Shown: positions 35,195 to 42,618 of the stretch, in pieces
Layout of the letters: every line of letters starts with the position of its first letter
Numbering within the stretch: position 1 is the stretch's first letter
Source of the DNA: an uncultured bacterium
GTDB taxonomy: Bacteria > Patescibacteriota > Dojkabacteria > SC72
Direction of reading: 5' to 3'
Assembly: GCA_903840015.1 (NCBI GenBank)
Contig: CAIMEL010000015.1
Span: forward strand, 1-43,410
Length of the DNA: 43,410 bases
The notes under the pieces: model-generated
The model's input: only the letters and a program-made list of their open reading frames with translations
What the model was told of the DNA's origin: nothing
Databases searched by the model: none
Translations under genes and position numbers: made by a program

Positions 35195-38186
35195 TTTAAG
35201 ATTAAATAAAATTAAACCACAAACTCCAATCTCCATCATCGTCCATGGAGGTAATAGGCTTGGATATCTAACAGCTAAAACACTCATAGAGCAAGGCTGC
35301 TATGTAATCATAATAGACAAATTTGATAGCACAACAAAAAAATATATTTCAGAACTTAAGAAATCAGAATTATTTGATTTCTTTGATTTCAAAGGATATT
35401 CCTCACTCTTTAAAAATATCAAAAGATTTGACTATCTCTTCTACCTCCTAAACGAGACCTTAACACAGCAACAATTTGATAGTAAAGAATTCCTTGCGCA
35501 CACTAAATATTTAGAAGAAAGTCTTACCAATACAAAAAAGAACAAGGCTAAGTTTGCTCTTGTAACATCTCTTGCATTAAACAGAGAGCTTGCGAACAGA
35601 GTAAACAACACAAAACTTGCACTACCTTCACCATATTCAAATATAGAGCTACAAAAATACTGTGAGACATTAACCGCTGAATTCAAGGACAAAACAGATA
35701 TAAATGTAAGAATTTTAAGAATAGGCACAATAGTTGGCAAAGGAGTAGAGAAGGTATCTTCTCCAACAATCGATTCTATGCTTCAAGATGCAACACAAAG
35801 GGCTCAAATCACCATAAATGGCGAAGGCTTAGATATTCATAACATAATCCACGAAACGGATGCCACATACGGGATATTAAAATTGACTTTTCTTGAAAGA
35901 ACAAAGGGGGAGGTAATTACTCTTGCAAATGAGAATAATTACACAACACTCTCTTTGGCATACAAACTTCTAGAACTAAATACAGAAGCACAAAGCATAC
36001 GATTTCTTGAAGACAAAAATCAAAAATTCTTAATACAAGACCTCTATGTACCAGCTCCTCATGCAACAAGATATGACTGGATTCAACAGGTATCGCTTGA
36101 GGATGCTCTAATTGAGCAACTACATACTTACTATGATCAGATAAATAAAGCGTGGGATATAGATGGGAACCTGGATAGCAAGAAAGAGAAGAAGGAAAAC
36201 ATAAAAACAACAAAAACAGATTTAGGGCAATTCTTAGCAGATTTGGTTAATCCCATAAGAGTGATCATTAAAAAGGCTTTTGAGAAGAAACCAAAACCCT
36301 CAAGTTTCCTTAAAACACTGGCTATTCTAGCCTCTGTTGCAATAGCAACATATTTCTTAATCTACCCCTTAATTGGAACAGCTCTTGGACTGACAATTGT
36401 AAATTCCTCTGCAAAAACTCTCTCCAATTCTTTTACTAACCTCGAGGACAATTCCTCACAGGTGGCAATCCAAAGGATAGAGAAGAATATAGATAGAATT
36501 TCAGACAACATAGGAACACTTAACTGGATATTCTACATAACAGGGCAAAAAGATTTCTACAACAACATTTCACAATTGATACTAGGCACACAGTACACGA
36601 TTGATGGTGCACAAGAGCTTTTGAATGCAACATATCCACTTGCACAATATATAAAGAACTTTGAACCAGCTGTAACATTTCAATCTGCTACAGCAACCTC
36701 AACAAGAGAATATCGAGAATATTTGGAGCTGATGGAAGACAATAAGTACAAGCTAGATGAAGCCTCATACAAGATATCCCTAGCATCGGAAATCATAAAT
36801 CAACTCAACACAAACTCGTTTCCCAAATTCTTACAGGATAAAGTCCTGGAAATAAAAGAGCTCATAACAAAAGTACAAGGAGGAACACAAACTTTTAAAG
36901 AGGCAATCCGATTCCTTCCAGATGTTCTTGGTGTTGATGGAAGAAAGAGATATTTAATACTCTTCCAAAATGAATCCGAATTGCGAAGTACTGGTGGATG
37001 GTTAACAAGCTACGGCATTATCGGTATCGAAGGTGGGCAAATTAGAGAAATTTTCGTTGATGATATATACAACGTAGAAGGGACATTAAGGACACAAGGT
37101 AAAAGATATACCCCTCCAAGATCGATGTCTAATGCTCTTGAGCTTAAGGAGTGGCCATTCTCTCTTGTAAACTGGTCTCCCGATCTCTCTGAAACACACA
37201 TGGCCTCAGAGCAATATATTCGTGACCTAGGTAAAGGCAACACATTAGATGGAATCATAACTATTGATATCTCCGTTGTTCAGAAGCTGTTAGACAAATG
37301 GGAAGGAATTGAGGTTCCAGGAGAAACTCAATTAATCACTAGTGAGAATATATACAGCAAGATCTTTGATATGCATAGAGAATTTTCACCCGGTTCTTCT
37401 GCCAAGTCGACATTCTTAGCAAATCTAGCAAACGAAATGGTAAAGAAGCTACTCTCGTTAAAAATAACTGAATTGATGGATCTACAAGATGTTTTACAAG
37501 AATCCTTAGATGAAAAACATTTACAAATTAACTTACGGAATACAGATGCTCTCAATTTCTTCTCCTCTAGAAATTGGGCTGGAACATTAGATTCGAAGTA
37601 TAATGATTCTCCATTGGCAATCGATTGGAATTGGGGTGGTAACAAAGCAAATCTTTACATAGACAAAAGCTACAACCTATCCATAGATGTTAAGGATACA
37701 GATACCATAGATTTTACATATAGTATATCTGCAGAAAATAACTCCAATAGTAATACATATCCAGAGGGTGACTACATAAACTATCAGAGGATATATATAC
37801 CCTCCGATGCAAAGATTCTACGAATCTCAGGGATCAAAGATAATGAGTATGATATCTATCGTGAAAGCGGATTTAAGGTAATAGGAGGTTGGTTCAACAT
37901 CCCAATAAAAACTACTGCTACCTTAGAGATTTCATATCGACTAGAAAGAGATTCAAACAACAAAAATTTCCCTATCCAGATAGAAGACAGTACTGTTTTC
38001 TTTGACGTAAATATTTTCAAACAAGCAGGGGAGAAGAAACATGCGTATGTATTGGATATAAACTATCCTTCGACATGGGTTCTAGACAATCCTGGAGGAT
38101 TAAACAGCATTAGTAGTCAACTCTCAAGTAGATTTGAACTGGCAAAAGATATTGAATTCCCAATTGTCTTAAAAATACCGAATTAA
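35187..38186 (+). CDS. SDR-like domain fused through a membrane helix to DUF4012
   Basis: From ATG 35187 the protein is 999 residues; an in-frame TTG at 35172 is less likely since AAGGTG precedes the ATG at good spacing. Residues 13-330 are an NAD-epimerase/SDR-like fold (SIIVHGGNRLGYLTAKTLIEQG, VRILRIGTIVGKG). The site is degenerate: G-x-x-x-x-G replaces the usual glycine triplet, and the YxxxK position reads Y150...E154. A membrane helix (about 375-400) precedes an extracytoplasmic helical stretch and DUF4012 (about 577-800; RYLILFQNESELRSTGGWLTSYG), then a C-terminal beta-rich region. DUF4012 is common in Patescibacteria and uncharacterised. Its stop overlaps that of the convergent zinc-ribbon gene within TTAA. 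Confidence 0.85.
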   Translation: MSNLRLNKIKPQTPISIIVHGGNRLGYLTAKTLIEQGCYVIIIDKFDSTTKKYISELKKSELFDFFDFKGYSSLFKNIKRFDYLFYLLNETLTQQQFDSKEFLAHTKYLEESLTNTKKNKAKFALVTSLALNRELANRVNNTKLALPSPYSNIELQKYCETLTAEFKDKTDINVRILRIGTIVGKGVEKVSSPTIDSMLQDATQRAQITINGEGLDIHNIIHETDATYGILKLTFLERTKGEVITLANENNYTTLSLAYKLLELNTEAQSIRFLEDKNQKFLIQDLYVPAPHATRYDWIQQVSLEDALIEQLHTYYDQINKAWDIDGNLDSKKEKKENIKTTKTDLGQFLADLVNPIRVIIKKAFEKKPKPSSFLKTLAILASVAIATYFLIYPLIGTALGLTIVNSSAKTLSNSFTNLEDNSSQVAIQRIEKNIDRISDNIGTLNWIFYITGQKDFYNNISQLILGTQYTIDGAQELLNATYPLAQYIKNFEPAVTFQSATATSTREYREYLELMEDNKYKLDEASYKISLASEIINQLNTNSFPKFLQDKVLEIKELITKVQGGTQTFKEAIRFLPDVLGVDGRKRYLILFQNESELRSTGGWLTSYGIIGIEGGQIREIFVDDIYNVEGTLRTQGKRYTPPRSMSNALELKEWPFSLVNWSPDLSETHMASEQYIRDLGKGNTLDGIITIDISVVQKLLDKWEGIEVPGETQLITSENIYSKIFDMHREFSPGSSAKSTFLANLANEMVKKLLSLKITELMDLQDVLQESLDEKHLQINLRNTDALNFFSSRNWAGTLDSKYNDSPLAIDWNWGGNKANLYIDKSYNLSIDVKDTDTIDFTYSISAENNSNSNTYPEGDYINYQRIYIPSDAKILRISGIKDNEYDIYRESGFKVIGGWFNIPIKTTATLEISYRLERDSNNKNFPIQIEDSTVFFDVNIFKQAGEKKHAYVLDINYPSTWVLDNPGGLNSISSQLSSRFELAKDIEFPIVLKIPN

Positions 38187-38518
38187 AGGATAACTTTACT
38201 TCTCTTCTTCATATCTACATACAGATCCAAGATGTTTTGTAGTGACAAAACCTCTTTCTTAGAAAACTTACGAATCTCATCTATACCTAAATCGGTATTT
38301 ATTGGGACTCTGCTACTCATTCCCATGTTGGAAGAAACATATGATGCTATATGCTTTGATTTACAAATGTGACATGAGAAGTGTATAATGGCAGATGCTC
38401 CGGAGCTTTGGAGTATGTTAAGATCATCTAGGGAGTATGCGTTACCACATTTGTCACAGAATTTTGCAATCGAATCTAAATAAAACTGCTTTTTCTCTAT
38501 TACATTAATATTGTCCAT
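38183..38518 (-). CDS. Small zinc-ribbon protein, unknown function
   Basis: I do not recognise this 111-residue protein beyond its metal site: AKFCDKCGNAYSLDDLN and HFSCHICKSKHIASYV supply two CxxC knuckles about 27 residues apart, a zinc-ribbon pattern. The rest is helical, ending FSKKEVLSLQNILDLYVDMKKRSKVI. I chose ATG 38518 because a TGA-TATAAT element ends 7 nt before it; the in-frame upstream ATG at 38566 would lie inside the rpoD coding region. It shares a 26-nt divergent gap with rpoD, so a role linked to transcription is possible but unproven. Confidence 0.7.
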   Translation of the reverse strand: MDNINVIEKKQFYLDSIAKFCDKCGNAYSLDDLNILQSSGASAIIHFSCHICKSKHIASYVSSNMGMSSRVPINTDLGIDEIRKFSKKEVLSLQNILDLYVDMKKRSKVIL

Positions 38519-38538
38519 AATATAAATTATATCATAAT
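38511..38538 (+). promoter_or_regulatory. rpoD promoter
   Basis: TTGTCC (38511-38516), a 16-nt spacer and CATAAT (38533-38538), ending 6 nt before the rpoD ATG. The -35 lies inside the start of the divergent gene. Leaderless mRNA is predicted. Confidence 0.45.
38526..38534 (-). promoter_or_regulatory. Extended -10 promoter of the zinc-ribbon gene
   Basis: TGA-TATAAT on the minus strand, ending 7 nt before the ATG at 38518. It overlaps the rpoD -10 by 2 nt, so the two divergent promoters should compete for polymerase. Confidence 0.6.
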
Positions 38539-38544
38539 CCATAT

Positions 38545-39624
38545 ATGACAAATAAAAGTAAAGCAATTGCTTATTTAGTCAAGAAAGGTAAAGAACAAGG
38601 CTTCTTAACACAAGAAGATTTACTTGATGTCTTTCCTACCATAGAGGAAGAGATCGAATTGTTAGATGAAATATTTGAGAAGTTACAAGAGAACGAGATT
38701 GAGGTCCTAGAACCTGAAGAGAATTTGGAAACGGTCTCAAAGGAAGAGCTTACCCTTGAAAATAAGATAAAGATCTTGAAAACTATTCAAACCAACCTCT
38801 CAACAGATGCAATCAGATCATATCTTTATGAAATCGGAAGAATACCTCTCTTAAATGGAGAAGAGGAAATTATCCTTGCAAAAAGAATAGAGAATGGTGA
38901 TTCCGAAGCAGGGCAGCTACTCATTACAGCAAACTTAAGATTAGTTGTAAGTATTGCGAAGAAATACAGTAAAAGCAATTTGGAACTACTTGATCTTATC
39001 CAAGAAGGAAATATTGGACTAATGAGAGCAGTAGAGAAGTTTGACTATACAAAAGGCTTCAAATTTTCCACCTATGCTACTTGGTGGATTAGACAAGCAA
39101 TTACCAGAGCAATTGCCGACCAAGCAAGAACAATACGAGTACCTGTACATATGATTGAAACCATCAATAAATTCAACAAAGTTAGCAATACTTTAGCAAC
39201 AAAGCTTGGTAGACCTGCAACAGACGAGGAAATAGCTAAAGAAATGGATGTAGAAATTGAAAAGATAGCAGAAATTAAAAAGATCAAACAGAATCCAACT
39301 TCTTTGGCAACCCCAATAGGGGAGGAGAAAGACAGTAAACTACAAGATATAATCCCTGATGATTGGTCTCAATCTCCAGAAGAATATGCAACTAGTGAAT
39401 ACTTAAAGAATCAACTTCATGATATCTTGGACACACTCCAAGACAGAGAGAGAAGGGTACTAACATTGAGGTTTGGTCTGGATGATGGTGTTTCCAGAAC
39501 ATTGGAGGAAGTAGGAAGAGAGTTCGGTGTTACAAGAGAAAGAATTAGACAGATAGAGGCAAAGGCATTAAAGAGACTCAAAGAGAAATCGTCACAACAG
39601 AAGCTCAGTGACTATATTGATTAA
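38545..39624 (+). CDS. rpoD: Primary RNA polymerase sigma factor (sigma-70 / RpoD)
   Basis: The 359-residue protein has a reduced region 1.1 (residues 1-60), region 1.2 ([16 protein letters not shown]), region 2 ([60 protein letters not shown]), region 3 and region 4 with the -35 helix-turn-helix ([27 protein letters not shown]). Region 3.0, VHMIETINK, keeps the His and Glu that read extended -10 elements in E. coli sigma-70, matching the many TGnTATAAT promoters here. The short length is typical of primary sigma factors lacking the non-conserved region. Its stop overlaps that of the convergent 80-residue gene. Confidence 0.97.
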   Translation: MTNKSKAIAYLVKKGKEQGFLTQEDLLDVFPTIEEEIELLDEIFEKLQENEIEVLEPEENLETVSKEELTLENKIKILKTIQTNLSTDAIRSYLYEIGRIPLLNGEEEIILAKRIENGDSEAGQLLITANLRLVVSIAKKYSKSNLELLDLIQEGNIGLMRAVEKFDYTKGFKFSTYATWWIRQAITRAIADQARTIRVPVHMIETINKFNKVSNTLATKLGRPATDEEIAKEMDVEIEKIAEIKKIKQNPTSLATPIGEEKDSKLQDIIPDDWSQSPEEYATSEYLKNQLHDILDTLQDRERRVLTLRFGLDDGVSRTLEEVGREFGVTRERIRQIEAKALKRLKEKSSQQKLSDYID

Positions 39625-39863
39625 TTCTCTCCAACCAAAGAGAAAAATTCATCTGGTTGAACAGGGAAGCTACTGGATGTTCTTTCTGTTATCTTAGCTA
39701 ACTCCTCGAGATCAAACTCCCCCCTTAATTGCTTGGTATACGAGCTGGCATTCGGATTAACATCCAGAGAAGTCGTATCGTAGTAGACACTTAAACCAAC
39801 CCAAATTGAGCAAACAACAAGAAGAAGTATTAGTGCAAGTATAGATCTCTTAAGTAATTCCAT
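39621..39863 (-). CDS. Small membrane-anchored protein in the PilN/PilO operon
   Basis: The 80-residue protein has one N-terminal membrane helix (residues 7-27) and a short polar outer part with [32 protein letters not shown] do not recognise it. It lies 4 nt after pilO, where type IV pilus operons commonly place pilP, but it lacks PilP's length and lipoprotein Cys. It may be a small alignment-complex subunit (inference). Its stop shares TTAA with the rpoD stop, so no terminator separates the two convergent genes. Confidence 0.65.
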   Translation of the reverse strand: MELLKRSILALILLLVVCSIWVGLSVYYDTTSLDVNPNASSYTKQLRGEFDLEELAKITERTSSSFPVQPDEFFSLVGEN

Positions 39864-39867
39864 TTAG

Positions 39868-40482
39868 TTATTTGTAAAATTTATCATTATCTATGTCATA
39901 GACCCTTAGCACTATAGAAAAAGATGTCAGTCCTTCGTCATCTCTCTGAGTTGCGTAAGAAACTGCTTCCACAACAGGATACATTGGAAGAGCCTCGAAA
40001 TCTCTTAACAAATTTATAAGGTTAACTTCACGACCCTTAACACTCATTCTAAGAATTTTCGGTTGTAAAACTGCAGTACTGGTCTTGTAAAGATCCCCTT
40101 TGTAATCGTCAAAGTTAATTGACAGGAGAGAGAAACCATTCCTAGCAACAACAGAATCAATATTTGACATTAACAAACTAAAATTTCCATCTGCAGGGAA
40201 TATTAATTCTAAGTTATCTAAATCTTTCTTCTTCTCAGCATATTGATTCTCTAACACTGTAAGGGTGTTGATCTTAGCATCTAACATCTTTGTCAAAGCT
40301 TCCTTCTCTTTAATCTCCTTGTTTATCTTCGTTATTACAACAATTGTTGGTCTAATTGCAAAAACAATAAGGAGAATAGAGACCAAAATCGTCACTCCAA
40401 GAAAAATATATGATTTCTTTCTCTCGGGTGACTCCTTCACCATTTTAATATATTCAACTGTGTTTATATTCTTCTCTTCCAT
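39868..40482 (-). CDS. pilO: PilO-like type IV pilus alignment protein
   Basis: The 204-residue protein has a short cytoplasmic head, one membrane helix (about 25-45), a coiled coil (INKEIKEKEALTKMLDAKINTLTVLENQYAEKKKDLDNLELIFP, about 53-95) and a ferredoxin-like domain (about 100-195, LSINFDDYKGD...RMSVKGREVNLINLLRDFEALPMYPVVEAVSYA). This is the PilO plan. PilN and PilO form inner-membrane dimers that align the pilus machine. The start overlaps the pilN stop by 1 nt (TAATG). Confidence 0.85.
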   Translation of the reverse strand: MEEKNINTVEYIKMVKESPERKKSYIFLGVTILVSILLIVFAIRPTIVVITKINKEIKEKEALTKMLDAKINTLTVLENQYAEKKKDLDNLELIFPADGNFSLLMSNIDSVVARNGFSLLSINFDDYKGDLYKTSTAVLQPKILRMSVKGREVNLINLLRDFEALPMYPVVEAVSYATQRDDEGLTSFSIVLRVYDIDNDKFYK

Positions 40483-41042
40483 TATTTTTTAGCTGGTGGA
40501 ACTAAAGAAAACGCAACCATAACACTAATCTCTGTACTCTCTTTATTTATGGAGAACCTCACATCATAATAATCGGAGTTGTTTTTCAAAGCACTTTCAT
40601 AATTCTTTACAGCTTCTAAACTTGACGCCCTAATTTGAAGCGACACTTTAGCTCCATTGTATGAAAAACTCTCTAGATTTAACGATGATGGCACACCGCT
40701 AATTAACTCACTTACTGTTATCGAATTTATACTCTGTTCCATTCGAACCTTACGAACATCCCCGAAAAGAGTTTGATAATTTTCAAACAAAACAGCATTC
40801 TTCCTCCAAGTATCATTGGCAAGGAGAACAACCTGACTATTTACCTTCTCTGTCAGGTCATTATTTTTTCTATCTAGTATGAATCTAGAGAAAAAGACAC
40901 CAAGGACAACAACTTCTACAAAAATCAACAAATACTTACCTATTTCTGTAAGCCAAATATATGCATTAGACCATATGTCATTAGGAGAATAGACTGCTTC
41001 TAAGAAGTTTATAGATTTTGGTTGTTTTTCAGTCCTTAACAT
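40482..41042 (-). CDS. pilN: PilN-like type IV pilus alignment protein
   Basis: The 186-residue protein begins with a short cytoplasmic segment, INFLEAVYSPNDIW, reminiscent of the PilN tail that contacts PilM, then one membrane helix (about 35-55), a coiled coil and a ferredoxin-like domain (SGVPSSLNLESFSYNGAKVSLQIRASSLEAVKNYESALKNNSDYYDVRFSINKESTEISVMVAFSLV). Length and layout fit PilN. It heads a three-gene set; a TATACT on the minus strand about 30 nt upstream (near 41070) may be its -10. No pilM or pilus ATPase is in the window. Confidence 0.8.
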   Translation of the reverse strand: MLRTEKQPKSINFLEAVYSPNDIWSNAYIWLTEIGKYLLIFVEVVVLGVFFSRFILDRKNNDLTEKVNSQVVLLANDTWRKNAVLFENYQTLFGDVRKVRMEQSINSITVSELISGVPSSLNLESFSYNGAKVSLQIRASSLEAVKNYESALKNNSDYYDVRFSINKESTEISVMVAFSLVPPAKK

Positions 41043-41089
41043 TGGGCAGTGTAAAACTTTTTACTAAATTCAGTATAGCATATATATCC

Positions 41090-42535
41090 CTATATTTTAC
41101 TAAAAAGAATAATACTCTCTCTCTGTTCCAAAGCTCTCTTTGCCTTCTCTGCACTAGATGGGATTATTGGGGAGTACAATTCAATAACTACTGAGAGTAA
41201 ATAACTTAAATTGTTGAGAATCTTCTGTGTTGTTTCGAATGGTAGCTCTTTCTTCCAAGGCTCTTCCTTTGTAATATACTTGTTCCCAAAATCAGCAAGT
41301 TCATCTACCTTCTCACTCCCAAGCGCAATCTCAAAATCACCAAACAATTGCTTTGCTGCATCAGCATAACTATCAACTTCCTTTTTAAAATGTGCATCTA
41401 CCTCACCAAGATTATTAATTTCGACTTCCTTTGTATTACTAAGATGTATAACTCTATTCAGGAGATTTCCAAAATTGTTTGCTAAGCGAGAATTATACAT
41501 ATTGACTAAGTCATCCTCTTTGTAAGCTGAGTCGCCGTATGTTGAGATACCAGAGAGTAGGTAGAACCTTACAATTTCCGCACCATACTTCTTCTCTTGA
41601 TCAAAAGGAGAGATGACATTCCCCAATGACTTAGCCATCTTTCTACCATCTGGGCCCAAAACCATTCCATGCTCAAGAAGTTTATAGCTCTGAGGTAATC
41701 CTACAGAAGCCAACATGCCTTGCCATATACTACCTTGAAAGCGAAGATTGTCTGGACCAAAAAGCTGTACTCCAGGCCACCATTCTTTTAATCTTTCTTC
41801 ATCTTTGCCAAAACCTATCACATTGACATAATTTGTCAAAGCATCAAACCAAACATAGAAAACCTGTTCTGGATCATTTGGAACTTCTATACCCCAAGGA
41901 AGACTTTCTTTTAATCTCGAAATACTTATATCCTCAGCCTCACTGATTATTCTTTTAAGTTCCTCAACCTTAGAAAGAGGCTTAAGGCACTCTGGATTAT
42001 CTTCCAACCAGTTAAGAAGGTGATCTCTGTACTTTGATAACTTAAAGAAATAGTTCTCTTCATTCCTCTCTTCTGGAACAACTCCGTGATCGGGGCACTT
42101 ACCATCTACCAATTCCTTCTCCGTTATATACCTTTCACACCCAACGCAATACCACCCACTGTATTTCTTCTTGTATATATCACCATTTTCATCACACTTC
42201 TTCCAAAACTTCTGTGCAGCCTCATGATGATTCTTCTCCGATGTCCTGTAAAAAGAATCATATTCAACCAAAAACAGTTTACAAAAATCTTTAAATCTCT
42301 GAGAGTATTTATCAACAAATTCAATAACTCCAAGACCTTCCTCTTGTGCTTTCCGGAATATCTTCAAACCATGCTCATCAGTACCCACATTAAAAAACAC
42401 ATTCTCTTTTCCCAGCTTGTTTCTAAAATATCTTGAGATCGCATCTGCTTGAACAAATTCTAAAGCATGTCCAATGTGTGGCTCAGCATTAACATAGGGT
42501 AGAGTAGTTGTGATGTATAATTTTTTTCTTTCCAT
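41090..42535 (-). CDS. metG: Methionyl-tRNA synthetase
   Basis: The 481-residue protein is a compact class I MetRS without the C-terminal tRNA-binding domain. The HIGH motif is PHIGHALEF. The zinc knuckle has CVGC and CPDH, so the fourth ligand may be His. The KMSKS loop reads RKMAKSLGN, with Ala for the first Ser. The anticodon-binding helices follow (NMYNSRLANNFGNLLNRVIHLS). It charges tRNA-Met. An 83-nt AT-rich gap with a 16-nt tandem repeat separates it from valS upstream. Confidence 0.97.
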   Translation of the reverse strand: MERKKLYITTTLPYVNAEPHIGHALEFVQADAISRYFRNKLGKENVFFNVGTDEHGLKIFRKAQEEGLGVIEFVDKYSQRFKDFCKLFLVEYDSFYRTSEKNHHEAAQKFWKKCDENGDIYKKKYSGWYCVGCERYITEKELVDGKCPDHGVVPEERNEENYFFKLSKYRDHLLNWLEDNPECLKPLSKVEELKRIISEAEDISISRLKESLPWGIEVPNDPEQVFYVWFDALTNYVNVIGFGKDEERLKEWWPGVQLFGPDNLRFQGSIWQGMLASVGLPQSYKLLEHGMVLGPDGRKMAKSLGNVISPFDQEKKYGAEIVRFYLLSGISTYGDSAYKEDDLVNMYNSRLANNFGNLLNRVIHLSNTKEVEINNLGEVDAHFKKEVDSYADAAKQLFGDFEIALGSEKVDELADFGNKYITKEEPWKKELPFETTQKILNNLSYLLSVVIELYSPIIPSSAEKAKRALEQRESIILFSKI

Positions 42536-42570
42536 TAAAATTCAGCAATAATTTAGATTAAAATATAATC

Positions 42571-42600
42571 AACTATTTGATTATATAACTATTTGATTAT
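42571..42600. repeat. 16-nt tandem repeat, about two copies, upstream of metG
   Basis: AACTATTTGATTAT occurs at 42571-42584 and again, exactly, at 42587-42600, separated by AT. The repeat lies 36-65 nt upstream of the metG start and includes TATAAT on the minus strand, so it could be an operator or simply slippage-prone AT-rich DNA. Confidence 0.7.
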
Positions 42601-42618
42601 CGTTAGAAATATATGCCC

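Noticed and set aside
38519-38566. Upstream start for the zinc-ribbon protein
   Set aside because: It would overlap the rpoD start and its promoter; TGA-TATAAT ends 7 nt before the internal ATG at 38518.
41043-41070. Inverted repeat GTAAAACTTTTTAC-like upstream of pilN as a terminator
   Set aside because: The stem is all A/T except one pair, with no clear T run after it on either strand.
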